DNA from: Sphingomonadaceae bacterium 3R27E2-A
Lineage (GTDB): Bacteria > Pseudomonadota > Alphaproteobacteria > Sphingomonadales > Sphingomonadaceae
Length of the DNA: 64,000 nt
Reading direction: 5' to 3'
Assembly: GCA_005503165.1 (NCBI GenBank)
Contig: SCNT01000006.1
Coordinates: 1-64,000 of the forward strand
A model generated the notes under the pieces. The model was not told the origin of the DNA and searched no databases. It worked only from the letters and a program-made list of their open reading frames with translations. Positions 27,983 through 37,054 of this stretch are shown here, piece after piece. The first letter of the stretch is position 1. Every line of letters begins with the position of its first letter. The translations under genes and the position numbers were made by a program.

Positions 27983-28198
27983 CGGGGCCGCGGTAGCGGG
28001 CGGCGGACCCGCTGGCAAGGCTTTTGGCGCTTCCTCCCCCGCATCGCGCGCGGCCTTGTCGGCAGCGGCGATGTCGGCGTCCATCGCCTTGGCGCGCGCC
28101 TCGATTTCCTTCGCCGCTTTCGCGTAGCGGTCCTCGAACTTCGGTTCCTTCTCGCAAGCGGCCAGGAGCAACGGCAGGAGGAGCAGCGCAGCGCGCAT
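27968..28198 (-). CDS. small lipoprotein coupled to tamB
   Basis: A 76-residue lipoprotein: signal peptide MRAALLLLPLLLAAC with lipobox LAAC (Cys15), a charged helical segment rich in Glu, Lys and Ala (EDRYAKAAKEIEARAKAMDADIAAADKAARDAGEE), and a Pro/Ala-rich tail. The ATG at 28198 overlaps the tamB stop (ATGA), so it is translated together with tamB and may be an accessory of the TamAB system. I know no named family. Its TAG stop (27970-27968) lies inside the GGGGAGTAG element of the riboswitch. Confidence 0.8.
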   Translation of the reverse strand: MRAALLLLPLLLAACEKEPKFEDRYAKAAKEIEARAKAMDADIAAADKAARDAGEEAPKALPAGPPPATAAPSSGE

Positions 28199-31100
28199 CA
28201 ATAATCCTTGCGATAGCGGATGCTGAAACTGGTCTGGCCCGAGCCGCCGGCCTGGCTGAGGATCGAGAGCGCGGGCGTCAGGCTGATTTCGAGCTGGGTC
28301 GCGGTATAGCCTCGGCCGTCGGTGATCACCTCGAGATAAATGTCGTTGGTGATGTGCTGGCCGGCGGCAAGCGCGGTGCCCCTGCCCTGCGTGTCGTCGG
28401 GGCCGAGCACGCGGAGTCGGTCAATGCCGGTCGCCGATTGCAGCGCGCCCAGCGGGCTGAGGCCGCCGCTGCCGCGCAGGCTGTTGAGCGACGCGGCGAG
28501 TTGGACCGCCTGCAGCGGCGAGAGCTCGGTGATCGAGCTGCCGAAGAGGATGCGCGAAACGATCTCGTCCTGCGGCAGGCCCGGGACGCTGGAGAAGGCG
28601 ATCTGCGGGTTCTGCGCGCGGCCCGAGACGTTGACCGTGACGGTGACGTTTTCGATCGTGTCGCTCGCGACCAGGCGGATCGACGGGTCGAAGGCGTCGC
28701 CGGTGGGGAAATTCACCCTGCCCTCGCTGAGCTCGAACGAACGGCCCGCGAAGCCCAATGTGCCACGCACCAGCTCGATGTCGCCGGTGACGCGCGGCGC
28801 CTGGGTGGTGCCCTTGAGCGTGACGTCGGCCTGCCATTCCGATTCGAGCCCCATGCCGCTGACATAGATTTCGTCGGTCGCGCGGAGGCGGATGTCGAGG
28901 CGGATGAGGTCGAACAGGCTGGTGCCGACCGCGGCGAGCCCGTCGCCGCTGATCCGCGGGCGGCCCGCGGGAGGCTTGCGGCGCACGCCGGTGAGTACGG
29001 GGACCTGTGCGGCGCCCTGGCGGACGATCCGATAGCGGGTTTCGGGAAGGCGGAGGTCGCCCGACAGCAGCGCGGTCTGCCCCGCGACCTTCTCGAGCGT
29101 GAGGTTGCCGGTGGCGCGCGCCGAAAGGTCGTCGCTGCGCGCGAGGCGGGCGTTGTCGAGCACGGCGTCGATCTTCATCGGATAGCCGCTGTCCTTGGCG
29201 AGGCTCACATAGCCGGACGCCTTGACAGTGCCGTCGCCAGCGGTGGCGGAGAGCCGTTCGATCTCGAGACGGTTGCCCGAGAAGCGGCCGTTCACCGCCA
29301 TGTTGGTCAGCCGCGTGCCATAGCTCAGATTCTCGTAAGTGAGCGCATTGCCGCGAATGACGCCGTCGAGGCAGGGATCCGAGAGACGGCAGCTGAAGTC
29401 GGCGGCGACCGCGATCGGTCCGCCGAGGCGCTGGTCGCCGGAGCCGACGAACGAGAAAAGCGTGTCGGCGGGGCCGTTGTAGCGGACGCCCCCCGAAAGC
29501 GGCGCGGCGCGCAGGCGCGTGGTCCAGGTGCCTGCGCCGGGGGGCAGCGGGCGGAGCGAGGCGTGGAGACGGCCGATGACACTGCCGCGCTTGCGCATCA
29601 CCGCGCGCGCCTCGCCGCCGTCGGCGAGCAACTTGCCGGCAAAGTTGATGTCGACCGGCTGGCTGACCGTGGCGGCAGTCGTGCGCGTGAAACCGGTGAT
29701 CGTAAGGCGGGCGTCGGCGCGCGGAAAGCTGCTGCTGCTCGCCTGCTCGAAGTCGAGGCTGCCGGTGGCGCGGCCGCCGAGGCCCATGTCGGGATAGACC
29801 GCGTTGAGCAGCGACAGGTTGACGCGGTCGAGGCGGCTCTGGAGCATGATGCCCTCGCCGAAGCGCCCTGCGAGCCGCGCGCTGCTGCCGCGGCCGAAGT
29901 CTATATTGGTCGGGAGCAACTCGTAACCGTCCTTGGCGGGGATGATCCGCGCAGGGCTGGTGGTGCGGAAGTTGATCCCCGTCGCGCGGCCTTGTACCGA
30001 CGCGCGCCAGAGTTTGGGTTGCAGATCGGCATTGGCGGCGACGCGGAACGGCACGCCGCTGGCCCCCTCGACCAGCGCCTGCGCCTTGCCCGCGCCGTTC
30101 TGGTAATCGACCTTCACGCGGCCGACGGCGATGTCCAGGTCGCGGATGCGCGTCTGCGCGATCTGGATATCGGCGATGACGCGCGGGCGATCATAGAGGA
30201 TGACGTCGGCGTCGACGATCGCCGAACCGATCGCGAGCTGGGCGGGTCCGGGCAGCACGACGTTGTTGGCGCGCACGTTGATCGCGGCCGCCTGGTACTT
30301 GCCGGCGGCGCTGAGCCGGACGAGCCCGCCGAGGCCTTGGCCCGAGGCTTCGAGCTGGCCGACGAAGGGGCCCGCGGCGCTCTGCACGAGGCGGCCCTTG
30401 AAGCCGATGCCCGACAGGTCGCCCCGCTCGACATCGATGGTGAGCGGCCCCTTGGCGGTGAGGAGCACGACGTCGGCGGCAAGCGGCCCGTAATCGGTGT
30501 CGCCGGTCGCGGCGAGGCGGTAGCCGTTCGGCGCGCCGGTGATACGCGCGACGAGCTTTTGCAGCCCGATTCCCAGCCCGGGGCGGTCGGCGGTAAGCGT
30601 CGCGCGCGGATCGGTGATCGTGCCGGCGAGCTGGAGGCCGAGCGGACCGTAATCGGTGGAGCTGGCGCGCGCGGTCAGCTTGATCTGGCCGTCGGGACTG
30701 TAGCTCCCCTGCCCGCTGGTGACGCGCATCAACGGGGCGTTGAGGCGGAGGCCCGAGAAGCGGATGACGCCGTCGGTGCCGTAGCGTACGTCGCTCGACG
30801 CCGTCGCATTGCCGCCCAGCACGTTGCGTACGCCCGAGTTGAAGAGCCGGGTCGAGCGCGCGCGGACGCGGCCGGCAATCTCGAAGCCGCCGTTCGTCGC
30901 GGTCTTGAGGTCGGCGTCGGTGTCGATATCGAAGATGCCGACGCTTTCGATGCGGTAATCGTCGATCCGCCCGTCGATCGCGCCGGTGTAGAAGCCGCGG
31001 CCCAAATCGGCGATCAATATGGCCTTGGCGTCGATGCGGCTTGAGCGGAGACGCATATTGTCGCTGAGCAGTCGCCCGTCCTTATAGGCGAGGTCGCCGT

Positions 31101-32427
31101 CGAGGCGCACCTGCACCAGCGTGCCGCCCGCAACGGTGTCGAGCCCGCGGATGCGCGTCGCGCGGCCCGCCACCGGGATGAATATCTGGTCCGGATCGAC
31201 GCGCGCCTTGCCCGACAGATCGAGCGCTTCGATCACGATGTCGTTGACCGCAAGGCTGGTCGCGTTCGCCTGATATCCGACCGTCGGCAGCCGGAACTCG
31301 CCGTCGAGCCGCGCCTGCGCGCGCAGCCCGCTGCCGCGCACAGTGGGCGCGATCGCCCCGGGCTTGAGCAGGACGAAAGCGACCTGCAGCCCCTCGTAGC
31401 GATTGGTCCCGAGATCGATGCCGCCGCTGAGCCCGACGCGCGCAGCGTCGGAGGAGAAGCGGCCGTCGAGGGCGACCTTGCGCTCCGCGAGGCGTGCGGT
31501 GAGACCGATCGCGGTCTCGGTTCCCAGCATGTTGGCGACGGGGCCGGCGGCGAGCAGGCGCGACGGCCGCGCGGTCCCCTTGACCGCGAAAGTCCCGTCG
31601 CGCGCGGCGAGGCCGAGGCGCGCGAGCGGCTGCGTGCCCAGATTGCCGGCGAGCGTGCCGTTCCAGACTTTCCAGTCGCCCTTGCCCGCAAGCTTGACGG
31701 TCAGCGGTTCGGTGAAACCGCCCATCGCGGCCAGCACCCCGCCCTGCGGCGCGTCGATGTCGACGTCGATGGCGAGGCGGTTCGATTCCGGAACCGCGTC
31801 GAGGATGAGGGCGAGCTTGTCGCCCTTGGCGTCGGCGCCGATCGTCTCGGCATTGGCGGTGACCTGCGCGCGGCGGTCGGCGATGGCGACCTTGCCGGCG
31901 ACGCGTGCTTCTTGCCGCTGGCCGGCGACAGGGGCCTCGAAGACGAAGCGGTCGACCTGCAGCTTGGCCACGTCGATGTCGATGTCGGGGAGGAGCGGTT
32001 CGCCGGTGTCGGGCACCGGCTTGAAGGCGGGCAGCCGTTGCATCACGATCGTTTGCGCGGTCGCCGAACGGATATCGATATGGTTCGAGAGATAAGCAAA
32101 GGGACGCCAATCGAGCCTAACCTCGGGCGAGCGCAGAAAAACGCCCTTCGTATCCTTCAGCGTCAGGTCGCGGATCACCATCTTGCCGAACAGCGAGCCG
32201 TCGAGCCGGCCGATGCCGATCCTCATCCCGTTTTCGAGTTCGATCTTCTCGATCTGGGTGATGACGAAGCGCCGCCCCGCGTCGCTGTTCAGCCCGATCA
32301 GGAACAGTCCGACGAGCGCGACGAGGCTGAGGATCGCGATCCCGGTCCCGCGCGCGATGCGCCGCGGCCACGACGGCTTCGCCCGGGGCGGCGGCGGGGC
32401 GCCGTCGAAGGCGGCGTCGCCGGTCAT
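28198..32427 (-). CDS. tamB: translocation/assembly module protein TamB
   Basis: A 1409-residue bridge protein spanning the periplasm, anchored in the inner membrane by an N-terminal helix (about 20-40, IAILSLVALVGLFLIGLNSDAGR) after a Pro/Arg-rich cytoplasmic start. The long middle is a series of beta-strand repeats (AsmA/VPS13-like groove) and the C-terminus holds the conserved TamB domain, with PRVTGDIELVRGTLGFAGRSFELSEGRVNFPTGD, ILFGSSITELSPLQAVQLAASLNSLRG and a final beta-strand ending RYRKDY. It works with TamA in outer-membrane protein or phospholipid transport. Its start overlaps the tamA stop (TGATG). Confidence 0.95.
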   Translation of the reverse strand: MTGDAAFDGAPPPPRAKPSWPRRIARGTGIAILSLVALVGLFLIGLNSDAGRRFVITQIEKIELENGMRIGIGRLDGSLFGKMVIRDLTLKDTKGVFLRSPEVRLDWRPFAYLSNHIDIRSATAQTIVMQRLPAFKPVPDTGEPLLPDIDIDVAKLQVDRFVFEAPVAGQRQEARVAGKVAIADRRAQVTANAETIGADAKGDKLALILDAVPESNRLAIDVDIDAPQGGVLAAMGGFTEPLTVKLAGKGDWKVWNGTLAGNLGTQPLARLGLAARDGTFAVKGTARPSRLLAAGPVANMLGTETAIGLTARLAERKVALDGRFSSDAARVGLSGGIDLGTNRYEGLQVAFVLLKPGAIAPTVRGSGLRAQARLDGEFRLPTVGYQANATSLAVNDIVIEALDLSGKARVDPDQIFIPVAGRATRIRGLDTVAGGTLVQVRLDGDLAYKDGRLLSDNMRLRSSRIDAKAILIADLGRGFYTGAIDGRIDDYRIESVGIFDIDTDADLKTATNGGFEIAGRVRARSTRLFNSGVRNVLGGNATASSDVRYGTDGVIRFSGLRLNAPLMRVTSGQGSYSPDGQIKLTARASSTDYGPLGLQLAGTITDPRATLTADRPGLGIGLQKLVARITGAPNGYRLAATGDTDYGPLAADVVLLTAKGPLTIDVERGDLSGIGFKGRLVQSAAGPFVGQLEASGQGLGGLVRLSAAGKYQAAAINVRANNVVLPGPAQLAIGSAIVDADVILYDRPRVIADIQIAQTRIRDLDIAVGRVKVDYQNGAGKAQALVEGASGVPFRVAANADLQPKLWRASVQGRATGINFRTTSPARIIPAKDGYELLPTNIDFGRGSSARLAGRFGEGIMLQSRLDRVNLSLLNAVYPDMGLGGRATGSLDFEQASSSSFPRADARLTITGFTRTTAATVSQPVDINFAGKLLADGGEARAVMRKRGSVIGRLHASLRPLPPGAGTWTTRLRAAPLSGGVRYNGPADTLFSFVGSGDQRLGGPIAVAADFSCRLSDPCLDGVIRGNALTYENLSYGTRLTNMAVNGRFSGNRLEIERLSATAGDGTVKASGYVSLAKDSGYPMKIDAVLDNARLARSDDLSARATGNLTLEKVAGQTALLSGDLRLPETRYRIVRQGAAQVPVLTGVRRKPPAGRPRISGDGLAAVGTSLFDLIRLDIRLRATDEIYVSGMGLESEWQADVTLKGTTQAPRVTGDIELVRGTLGFAGRSFELSEGRVNFPTGDAFDPSIRLVASDTIENVTVTVNVSGRAQNPQIAFSSVPGLPQDEIVSRILFGSSITELSPLQAVQLAASLNSLRGSGGLSPLGALQSATGIDRLRVLGPDDTQGRGTALAAGQHITNDIYLEVITDGRGYTATQLEISLTPALSILSQAGGSGQTSFSIRYRKDY

Positions 32428-34823
32428 CAGAAGGCCTGACCGATCGATACATAGACGCTGACCCGTGCCTCGCCCGGCTGGCGGTCGATCGGGGTCGCGA
32501 TGTCGAGACGCATCGGACCGAAATTGGTGTAGAAGCGGCCGCCGATGCCGACGCCGTAGCGCAGGTTCGAGAAGTCGGGGGTCGAGCCCCGATAGACCTG
32601 CCCCGCGTCGACGAAGGCGACGACGCCGTAGTTGCCGAAACGATAGCGCGCCTCGACCGCGGCCTCGTTGACGCTGCGCCCGCCGATGGGGTCGTCGTTC
32701 GGATCCTTGGGTCCCAGTTGCTGGTAGCCGAAGCCGCGCACCGAGCCGCCGCCGCCGGCGTAGAAGCGCCGCGAGGGCGCCAGATTTTCGCGCGAGGCGC
32801 CGAGGATCGAGCCCACCCGGACCCGGCCCGCAAGCACGATGCTTTCGGTTACCGGATAATAGCCGCTCACGTCGACGCGCGCGCGGGCGTAGGGCGAGAA
32901 ACGGCCGCTCAGCGAACCCTCGGGTTGCAGCAGCCCGGTGACGCGGAAGCCTTTTGTGGGGTTGAGCAGATTGTCGCTGCGGTCGATGCCGAGCTGGCCG
33001 GTCAGGCCCGCGATATAATAGAGGCTGCGGGTGCGGTCGGCGCGCAGGAAGTCGTAATCGTCCTCGCTCGTCGCGATCAGGTCGAGGCCATAGGCGTAGG
33101 TCAGCTTCTTCTGCCAGATCGGCGTCGATTCGCGGCTGACACGGAACCCGACGCGCCCGGTCAGCGCCTCGAACGCGTCATAGTCGCTCCGCGACGCCTC
33201 GGCGACGAGCTCAAAAGTGCGGTCGCGGCGCCCGGCGTTCGAGCGGCGGAAGGTGACGCCGAGCGCCTGTTCCTGCGTGCCCGCGAGACCGCGTACGATC
33301 AGCGCGCCCTCGGGCGGGAAGAGGTTGCGGTGCGTCCAGCTGCCCTCGAGGCGAATGCCCTCGCCGGTGCCGTACCCCGCGCTGGCGGCGAGCGTGCGGG
33401 GCGGGCCCGCCTCCTGCGTCACGAGCATCGTCACATATTCGGTGTCGTCGCCCGCGCTTTTCCCGGTCTTTTGCGGTTCGACCGCGACGGTTGCGAAGAG
33501 GCCGGTCGCGACGAGCGCCTGGCGGAGGTCGTCGGTCTTGCGGCTGTCATAGAGGTCGCCGCGCTTGAACCGCGCGAGCAGCTCGACATGCTCGACGTCG
33601 AAGGCGAGCTTGCCCGTGGTCTCGAACCCGCCGAAGCGCGAGCGCGGGCCGACGTCGACGGGGAGCGTGTAGACGCCGTCGCCGGTCGCTCCGTCGAGCA
33701 ATATGTCGCGCTGGCCGACGACGGCGAAGGGATAGCCTTCCTCGGGCAGCTTCAAGGCGATAGCGGCTTCGGCGCCCTGGACGCGCTGCGCGACGATCGG
33801 TTCGCCGATCGCGAGCGGGAAATTATCCTTTATCAAGGCCGGCGGCACCGTGGGCGCGGCGTCGATGATGATATCCGCGAGCGTGTAGCGCTGGCCGGGG
33901 ACGACATCGATGATCGCGGTCAGCGGGCGGCGCTGGCGCGGCGCGGTGTCGGGAGGCGTGCCGCCTGCCGGGTTATCGGCGGGTGTGGTGGCACCTTCGC
34001 CGCGACCGGTGCCGCGTCCTCTGCCCTGCCCGCCATTCTGGCCGTCGCCACCGCCGCCGCGGTCGAGACGGGTGTCGATGCGCGCGTCGTAATAGCCTTC
34101 GGAGGCGAGCACCCGGCGCATCAAATCGGCGTCGGCGGTCAGTCGCGCACGCACCATCGCGGCATTCGCCGCCTCGCCGTCACCGTCATAGAGCGCCGAC
34201 AGGTCGCCGAAGAGATCAGCGAGGTCGGCGTCGGTGCTGTCGTCGGCGGCCTCAAGGCCGTTGACCTGCACGGTGTAGGCGACTTTGACGCTGTCGTCGG
34301 CAGCCTCGGGTTCGGCGAATTCGACCGGCTCGGCGTTGAAATTTTCCAGCGGCGGCAGCGGCTTGGCAAGTTCGACATCGTTGACAGGCGCGTCGCCGAT
34401 GGCCTCGAATGCGTCGCCATCGGCGAGCGCGGGGGTCGCTGCGGGCTCGGAACCGGGCGGCGTTTCACCTTCGGATGCGGCCGTGGCCGCCTGGCGGCGC
34501 TCGAACTCGGCGATCGATTCGAGCGGCACGTCGAGTTCGGGGTCGTTCTCCGCCGAGATCGGCGGGATCGACCGTTCGAACTCCTCATCCTCGATGATCG
34601 GCTCGACCGGCGGGAAGACGGCGTCGGGCGGGGGCGGCGTGGGTTTCGCCATTTCCGTATCGGCGACGGTTTCGCTGACCGGTGGCGGTGCCGAGGCGTC
34701 TTGGGCGTTTGCGGTCGTGGAGGCGAGGCCAAGGAGCGAACCCGAGACCGCCAGCGCGGTGCGCAGCGACGGCCTCGCCGCGGCATGGCGGATCAATATG
34801 CGAGGGTTTTCAGAATCTTGCAT
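32427..34823 (-). CDS. tamA: BamA-family outer-membrane protein TamA with long disordered N-region
   Basis: A 798-residue Omp85 protein, larger than the roughly 580 residues of E. coli TamA. After a signal sequence (cleavage near ASTTANAQ, about residue 40) there is an approximately 150-residue Pro/Glu-rich acidic region, then POTRA domains interrupted by a Gly/Arg-rich insertion (about 255-300), and a 16-strand barrel with the Omp85 signature RFYAGGGGSVRGFGYQQLGP and C-terminal ...RVSVYVSIGQAF. Start ATG 34823 gives the signal peptide; an upstream in-frame start at 34949 adds unrelated sequence. It is the first gene of the tamA-tamB-lipoprotein operon. Confidence 0.92.
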   Translation of the reverse strand: MQDSENPRILIRHAAARPSLRTALAVSGSLLGLASTTANAQDASAPPPVSETVADTEMAKPTPPPPDAVFPPVEPIIEDEEFERSIPPISAENDPELDVPLESIAEFERRQAATAASEGETPPGSEPAATPALADGDAFEAIGDAPVNDVELAKPLPPLENFNAEPVEFAEPEAADDSVKVAYTVQVNGLEAADDSTDADLADLFGDLSALYDGDGEAANAAMVRARLTADADLMRRVLASEGYYDARIDTRLDRGGGGDGQNGGQGRGRGTGRGEGATTPADNPAGGTPPDTAPRQRRPLTAIIDVVPGQRYTLADIIIDAAPTVPPALIKDNFPLAIGEPIVAQRVQGAEAAIALKLPEEGYPFAVVGQRDILLDGATGDGVYTLPVDVGPRSRFGGFETTGKLAFDVEHVELLARFKRGDLYDSRKTDDLRQALVATGLFATVAVEPQKTGKSAGDDTEYVTMLVTQEAGPPRTLAASAGYGTGEGIRLEGSWTHRNLFPPEGALIVRGLAGTQEQALGVTFRRSNAGRRDRTFELVAEASRSDYDAFEALTGRVGFRVSRESTPIWQKKLTYAYGLDLIATSEDDYDFLRADRTRSLYYIAGLTGQLGIDRSDNLLNPTKGFRVTGLLQPEGSLSGRFSPYARARVDVSGYYPVTESIVLAGRVRVGSILGASRENLAPSRRFYAGGGGSVRGFGYQQLGPKDPNDDPIGGRSVNEAAVEARYRFGNYGVVAFVDAGQVYRGSTPDFSNLRYGVGIGGRFYTNFGPMRLDIATPIDRQPGEARVSVYVSIGQAF

Positions 34824-34979
34824 CTGCTGGCGGCCAATCAAGGGTTTCTGGCCCGCGGCGGCGTGTGGCGCAACCTGTTTCTGTTCCGATGCGACGGATG
34901 GATGGCGGTCCGCTAAAGATGATCTTCCCCCTGCCGTTGCGCCAAGCAACGTCGCACGGGGCCAGGTAGTTCCGCAGGC
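34824..34979. promoter_or_regulatory. intergenic region upstream of tamA
   Basis: A 156 bp gap between the end of a leftward glycosyltransferase gene and tamA. On the minus strand it contains the dyad CGTTGC-TTGGC-GCAACG (about 34937-34953) and a small AAGATCATCTT palindrome, which could be a weak terminator for the sugar genes. The tamA promoter should also be here, but I cannot assign its boxes. Confidence 0.3.
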
Positions 34980-36143
34980 TCAGCTTTCGCGGCGGAGGAG
35001 GTCAACCATGACCTCTGCCTGGCGATCGACCGACAGGTTTGCGAGCGCATAGGTCCGAGCGGCGGGATCGGCAAAATCGCCCTTGTCGAGCAGAGCGGCG
35101 AGCAGCGCAGCGAGGCCCGCGACGTCGCCTTCGTCGAAGACATGCCCCTGCCCGCCCATCACCTCGGGGATCGCGCCCGAGCGGCTGCCGACCATGGTGC
35201 GGCCGCACGCCATCACTTCCTGGATGACGCGGCCGTACTGCTCCTTCCACTTGGGGGTACTGAGCGACGGCAGCACGACAATATCCGCGGCATTCATATA
35301 GCGCGCCATGTCCTCGTGCTTCGATTCGAAAAAGATCACGCGGTCTGCAAGGTCGAGGCGTTTGATCTGTGCCTGGAGCTGCGCGGTGTAGTCCGAGGCC
35401 CCGATGAAGTCGTCGATCAGGAACTGCCATTCCTTCTCGCGAATGCGATCGAGCGCGTCGATGAGCAGGTGGATGCCTTTTTCGGAGGTCTGACGACCGA
35501 AATAGGCGATCGTCGGGCGGGTGAGGCCAAGTTCGGCGCGGACCGCGGCGCGTTCGGCCTCGGACAAGGGCTGGAACAGCCGCGCGTCGAAGCCGAGCGG
35601 CACCTGCGTGGCGGTGAGGCCCATGCCCTCGATCAGGGCGGTGCCGTCGGCGCTCAGAGTGAAGACTCGGTCGACCTTGCGCTTGGCGGAGCGGCGCAGC
35701 CACGCCTTCACCAGCGCCGAGGCGATGCCGGCGGGGTTGCGCATCTCGAACGCCTTCTTGAGGTCGATGCCGAGGCTCTGGGGCATATTCTCGGCGGTGA
35801 GTGACCAGAGCTTGGCGCCCGGTGCGGCCTTCTTCGCCTGCTGCACCATCATGCTCGCTGGGTCGCTGTCGCAATAGATATGCGTCGGCCGGAATGCGTC
35901 GACGATTTGCTGCAGCCCCTGCAGCGTGTGGGTGCGCTGGTTGGTGCCGCTGAGATCGAGCAGGGTCAACTCGTAATTTTCGGGCGGAAAGTCGGGGGTG
36001 TCGCGCCATTTCCCCCCGACGAAATGACGGCGCGGGACAACGAGATGAACGGGGACGCCGAGCGCGCCGATCTCGCGGAACAAGGCACGGTTCACCGGCT
36101 CGTGGCAAGAGAGCGATATGCCGAGGAGCCGAGGGCCCGTCAT
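34980..36143 (-). CDS. glycosyltransferase, GT4/GT-B type
   Basis: A 387-residue GT-B glycosyltransferase. The C-terminal half has the group 1 donor-binding pattern: TRPTIAYFGRQTSEKGIHLLIDALDRI, the middle FFESKHEDMARYMNAADIVVLPSLSTPKWKEQYGRVIQEVMACGRTMVGSRSGAIPEVMG with the conserved E-x7-E. The N-terminal half (GISLSCHEPVNRALFREIGALGVPVHLVVPRRHF) is the acceptor domain. Start ATG 36143 overlaps the SDR stop (ATGA). It closes a five-gene leftward set with rfbF, rfbG, a cupin and an SDR, so it may transfer the CDP-activated 6-deoxy sugar made by them; that is inference from position. Confidence 0.88.
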   Translation of the reverse strand: MTGPRLLGISLSCHEPVNRALFREIGALGVPVHLVVPRRHFVGGKWRDTPDFPPENYELTLLDLSGTNQRTHTLQGLQQIVDAFRPTHIYCDSDPASMMVQQAKKAAPGAKLWSLTAENMPQSLGIDLKKAFEMRNPAGIASALVKAWLRRSAKRKVDRVFTLSADGTALIEGMGLTATQVPLGFDARLFQPLSEAERAAVRAELGLTRPTIAYFGRQTSEKGIHLLIDALDRIREKEWQFLIDDFIGASDYTAQLQAQIKRLDLADRVIFFESKHEDMARYMNAADIVVLPSLSTPKWKEQYGRVIQEVMACGRTMVGSRSGAIPEVMGGQGHVFDEGDVAGLAALLAALLDKGDFADPAARTYALANLSVDRQAEVMVDLLRRES

Positions 36144-37054
36144 GCGAAAGCGGCGATTGTGCGGCGCGCCTCGTCCGCGATGCTGGCCGAGGGCGTCCAG
36201 CCGAGCGTTTCGAGGCGCGCGATGTCGACCGTGAAGGGCTCGCGAAACGCGTCGGTGCCGTCGCCATAAGCGATAGGCACGGCCCGCGGCGCGGCGGCAG
36301 CGATGATTTGCGCGAGCGCCTGCATCGTGATCGCATGCCCTGCGCCGAGATTGAAGAGGCCCGCCCAGCCGTTGTTCGCGCGCAGCAGCAGGTCGACGGC
36401 CGCGATGGCGTCGCCGAAGGGCAGGATATCGCGATAGCTTTGTCCGTCGTTGCGGAGTTCCATCGCGCCCTTTTCCGCGACCTGGCGGCAGAGGTCGATG
36501 AAGATCAGCCCCGCCTGCTCGCCGAGATCCTTGTGCGCCGGGGCGCCGACCATGTTGGTCGGGCGGAGGATCGCAATGCGGTCGGCGACGTCGCTCGTCA
36601 GCAGCCGTTCCTCGACCGCGCGGTGCGCCTGGCCATAGGGATGATGCGGAGCCGGGACCATGTCTTCGAAATAGCGGGTGCCGACCTTGCCGCCATAAAC
36701 ATGGAAGGTGGAGAAGTGGATCAGGCGCTGCGCCCTGCCCTCGCCGAGCGCAGCGAGGCAGGCGTCGGCGGTGGCGAGGCCCTGCGCCATCGCACCGTCG
36801 GCGTCCTGCCCGGCGGCGCACGCACCGGGCATGGCGAGGTTGACGATCGCGGTAAAGTCGCCCCCGGGGAGCGCCGCGTCGCGGCTGCTGTCATAGGCGA
36901 AGGAGGCAATGCCCCGCTCGGCAAGCCAGGCGGCGCGTGCCGGCGTGTCCGACCGCACGGTGACCGCGACGTCCCATTCACCCGCCAGCGCCTCCGCCAG
37001 CCGCGCCCCGAAATATCCGCTGCCGCCGACGAGCAGCAGCCGGCCGTCAGCCAT
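36140..37054 (-). CDS. NAD-dependent epimerase/dehydratase (extended SDR), possible CDP-4-keto-sugar reductase
   Basis: A 304-residue extended short-chain dehydrogenase. The cofactor motif is LVGGSGYFGARLAEAL at the N-terminus, and STFHVYGG matches the substrate serine/threonine position. The catalytic tyrosine is Tyr140 in HHPYGQAHRAVEER, but the lysine expected four residues later is His144. It lies in an overlapping run with an RmlC-like cupin and CDP-glucose 4,6-dehydratase, so I infer that it reduces or epimerises a CDP-4-keto-6-deoxyhexose. Its start overlaps the cupin end by 8 bases. Confidence 0.82.
   Translation of the reverse strand: MADGRLLLVGGSGYFGARLAEALAGEWDVAVTVRSDTPARAAWLAERGIASFAYDSSRDAALPGGDFTAIVNLAMPGACAAGQDADGAMAQGLATADACLAALGEGRAQRLIHFSTFHVYGGKVGTRYFEDMVPAPHHPYGQAHRAVEERLLTSDVADRIAILRPTNMVGAPAHKDLGEQAGLIFIDLCRQVAEKGAMELRNDGQSYRDILPFGDAIAAVDLLLRANNGWAGLFNLGAGHAITMQALAQIIAAAAPRAVPIAYGDGTDAFREPFTVDIARLETLGWTPSASIADEARRTIAAFA

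Noticed and set aside
28024..31044. A 1006-codon open frame antisense to tamB
   Set aside because: It arises from high GC at third positions of tamB; its product is low-complexity and Arg/Ala-rich without domains, while the opposite strand gives clear TamB.
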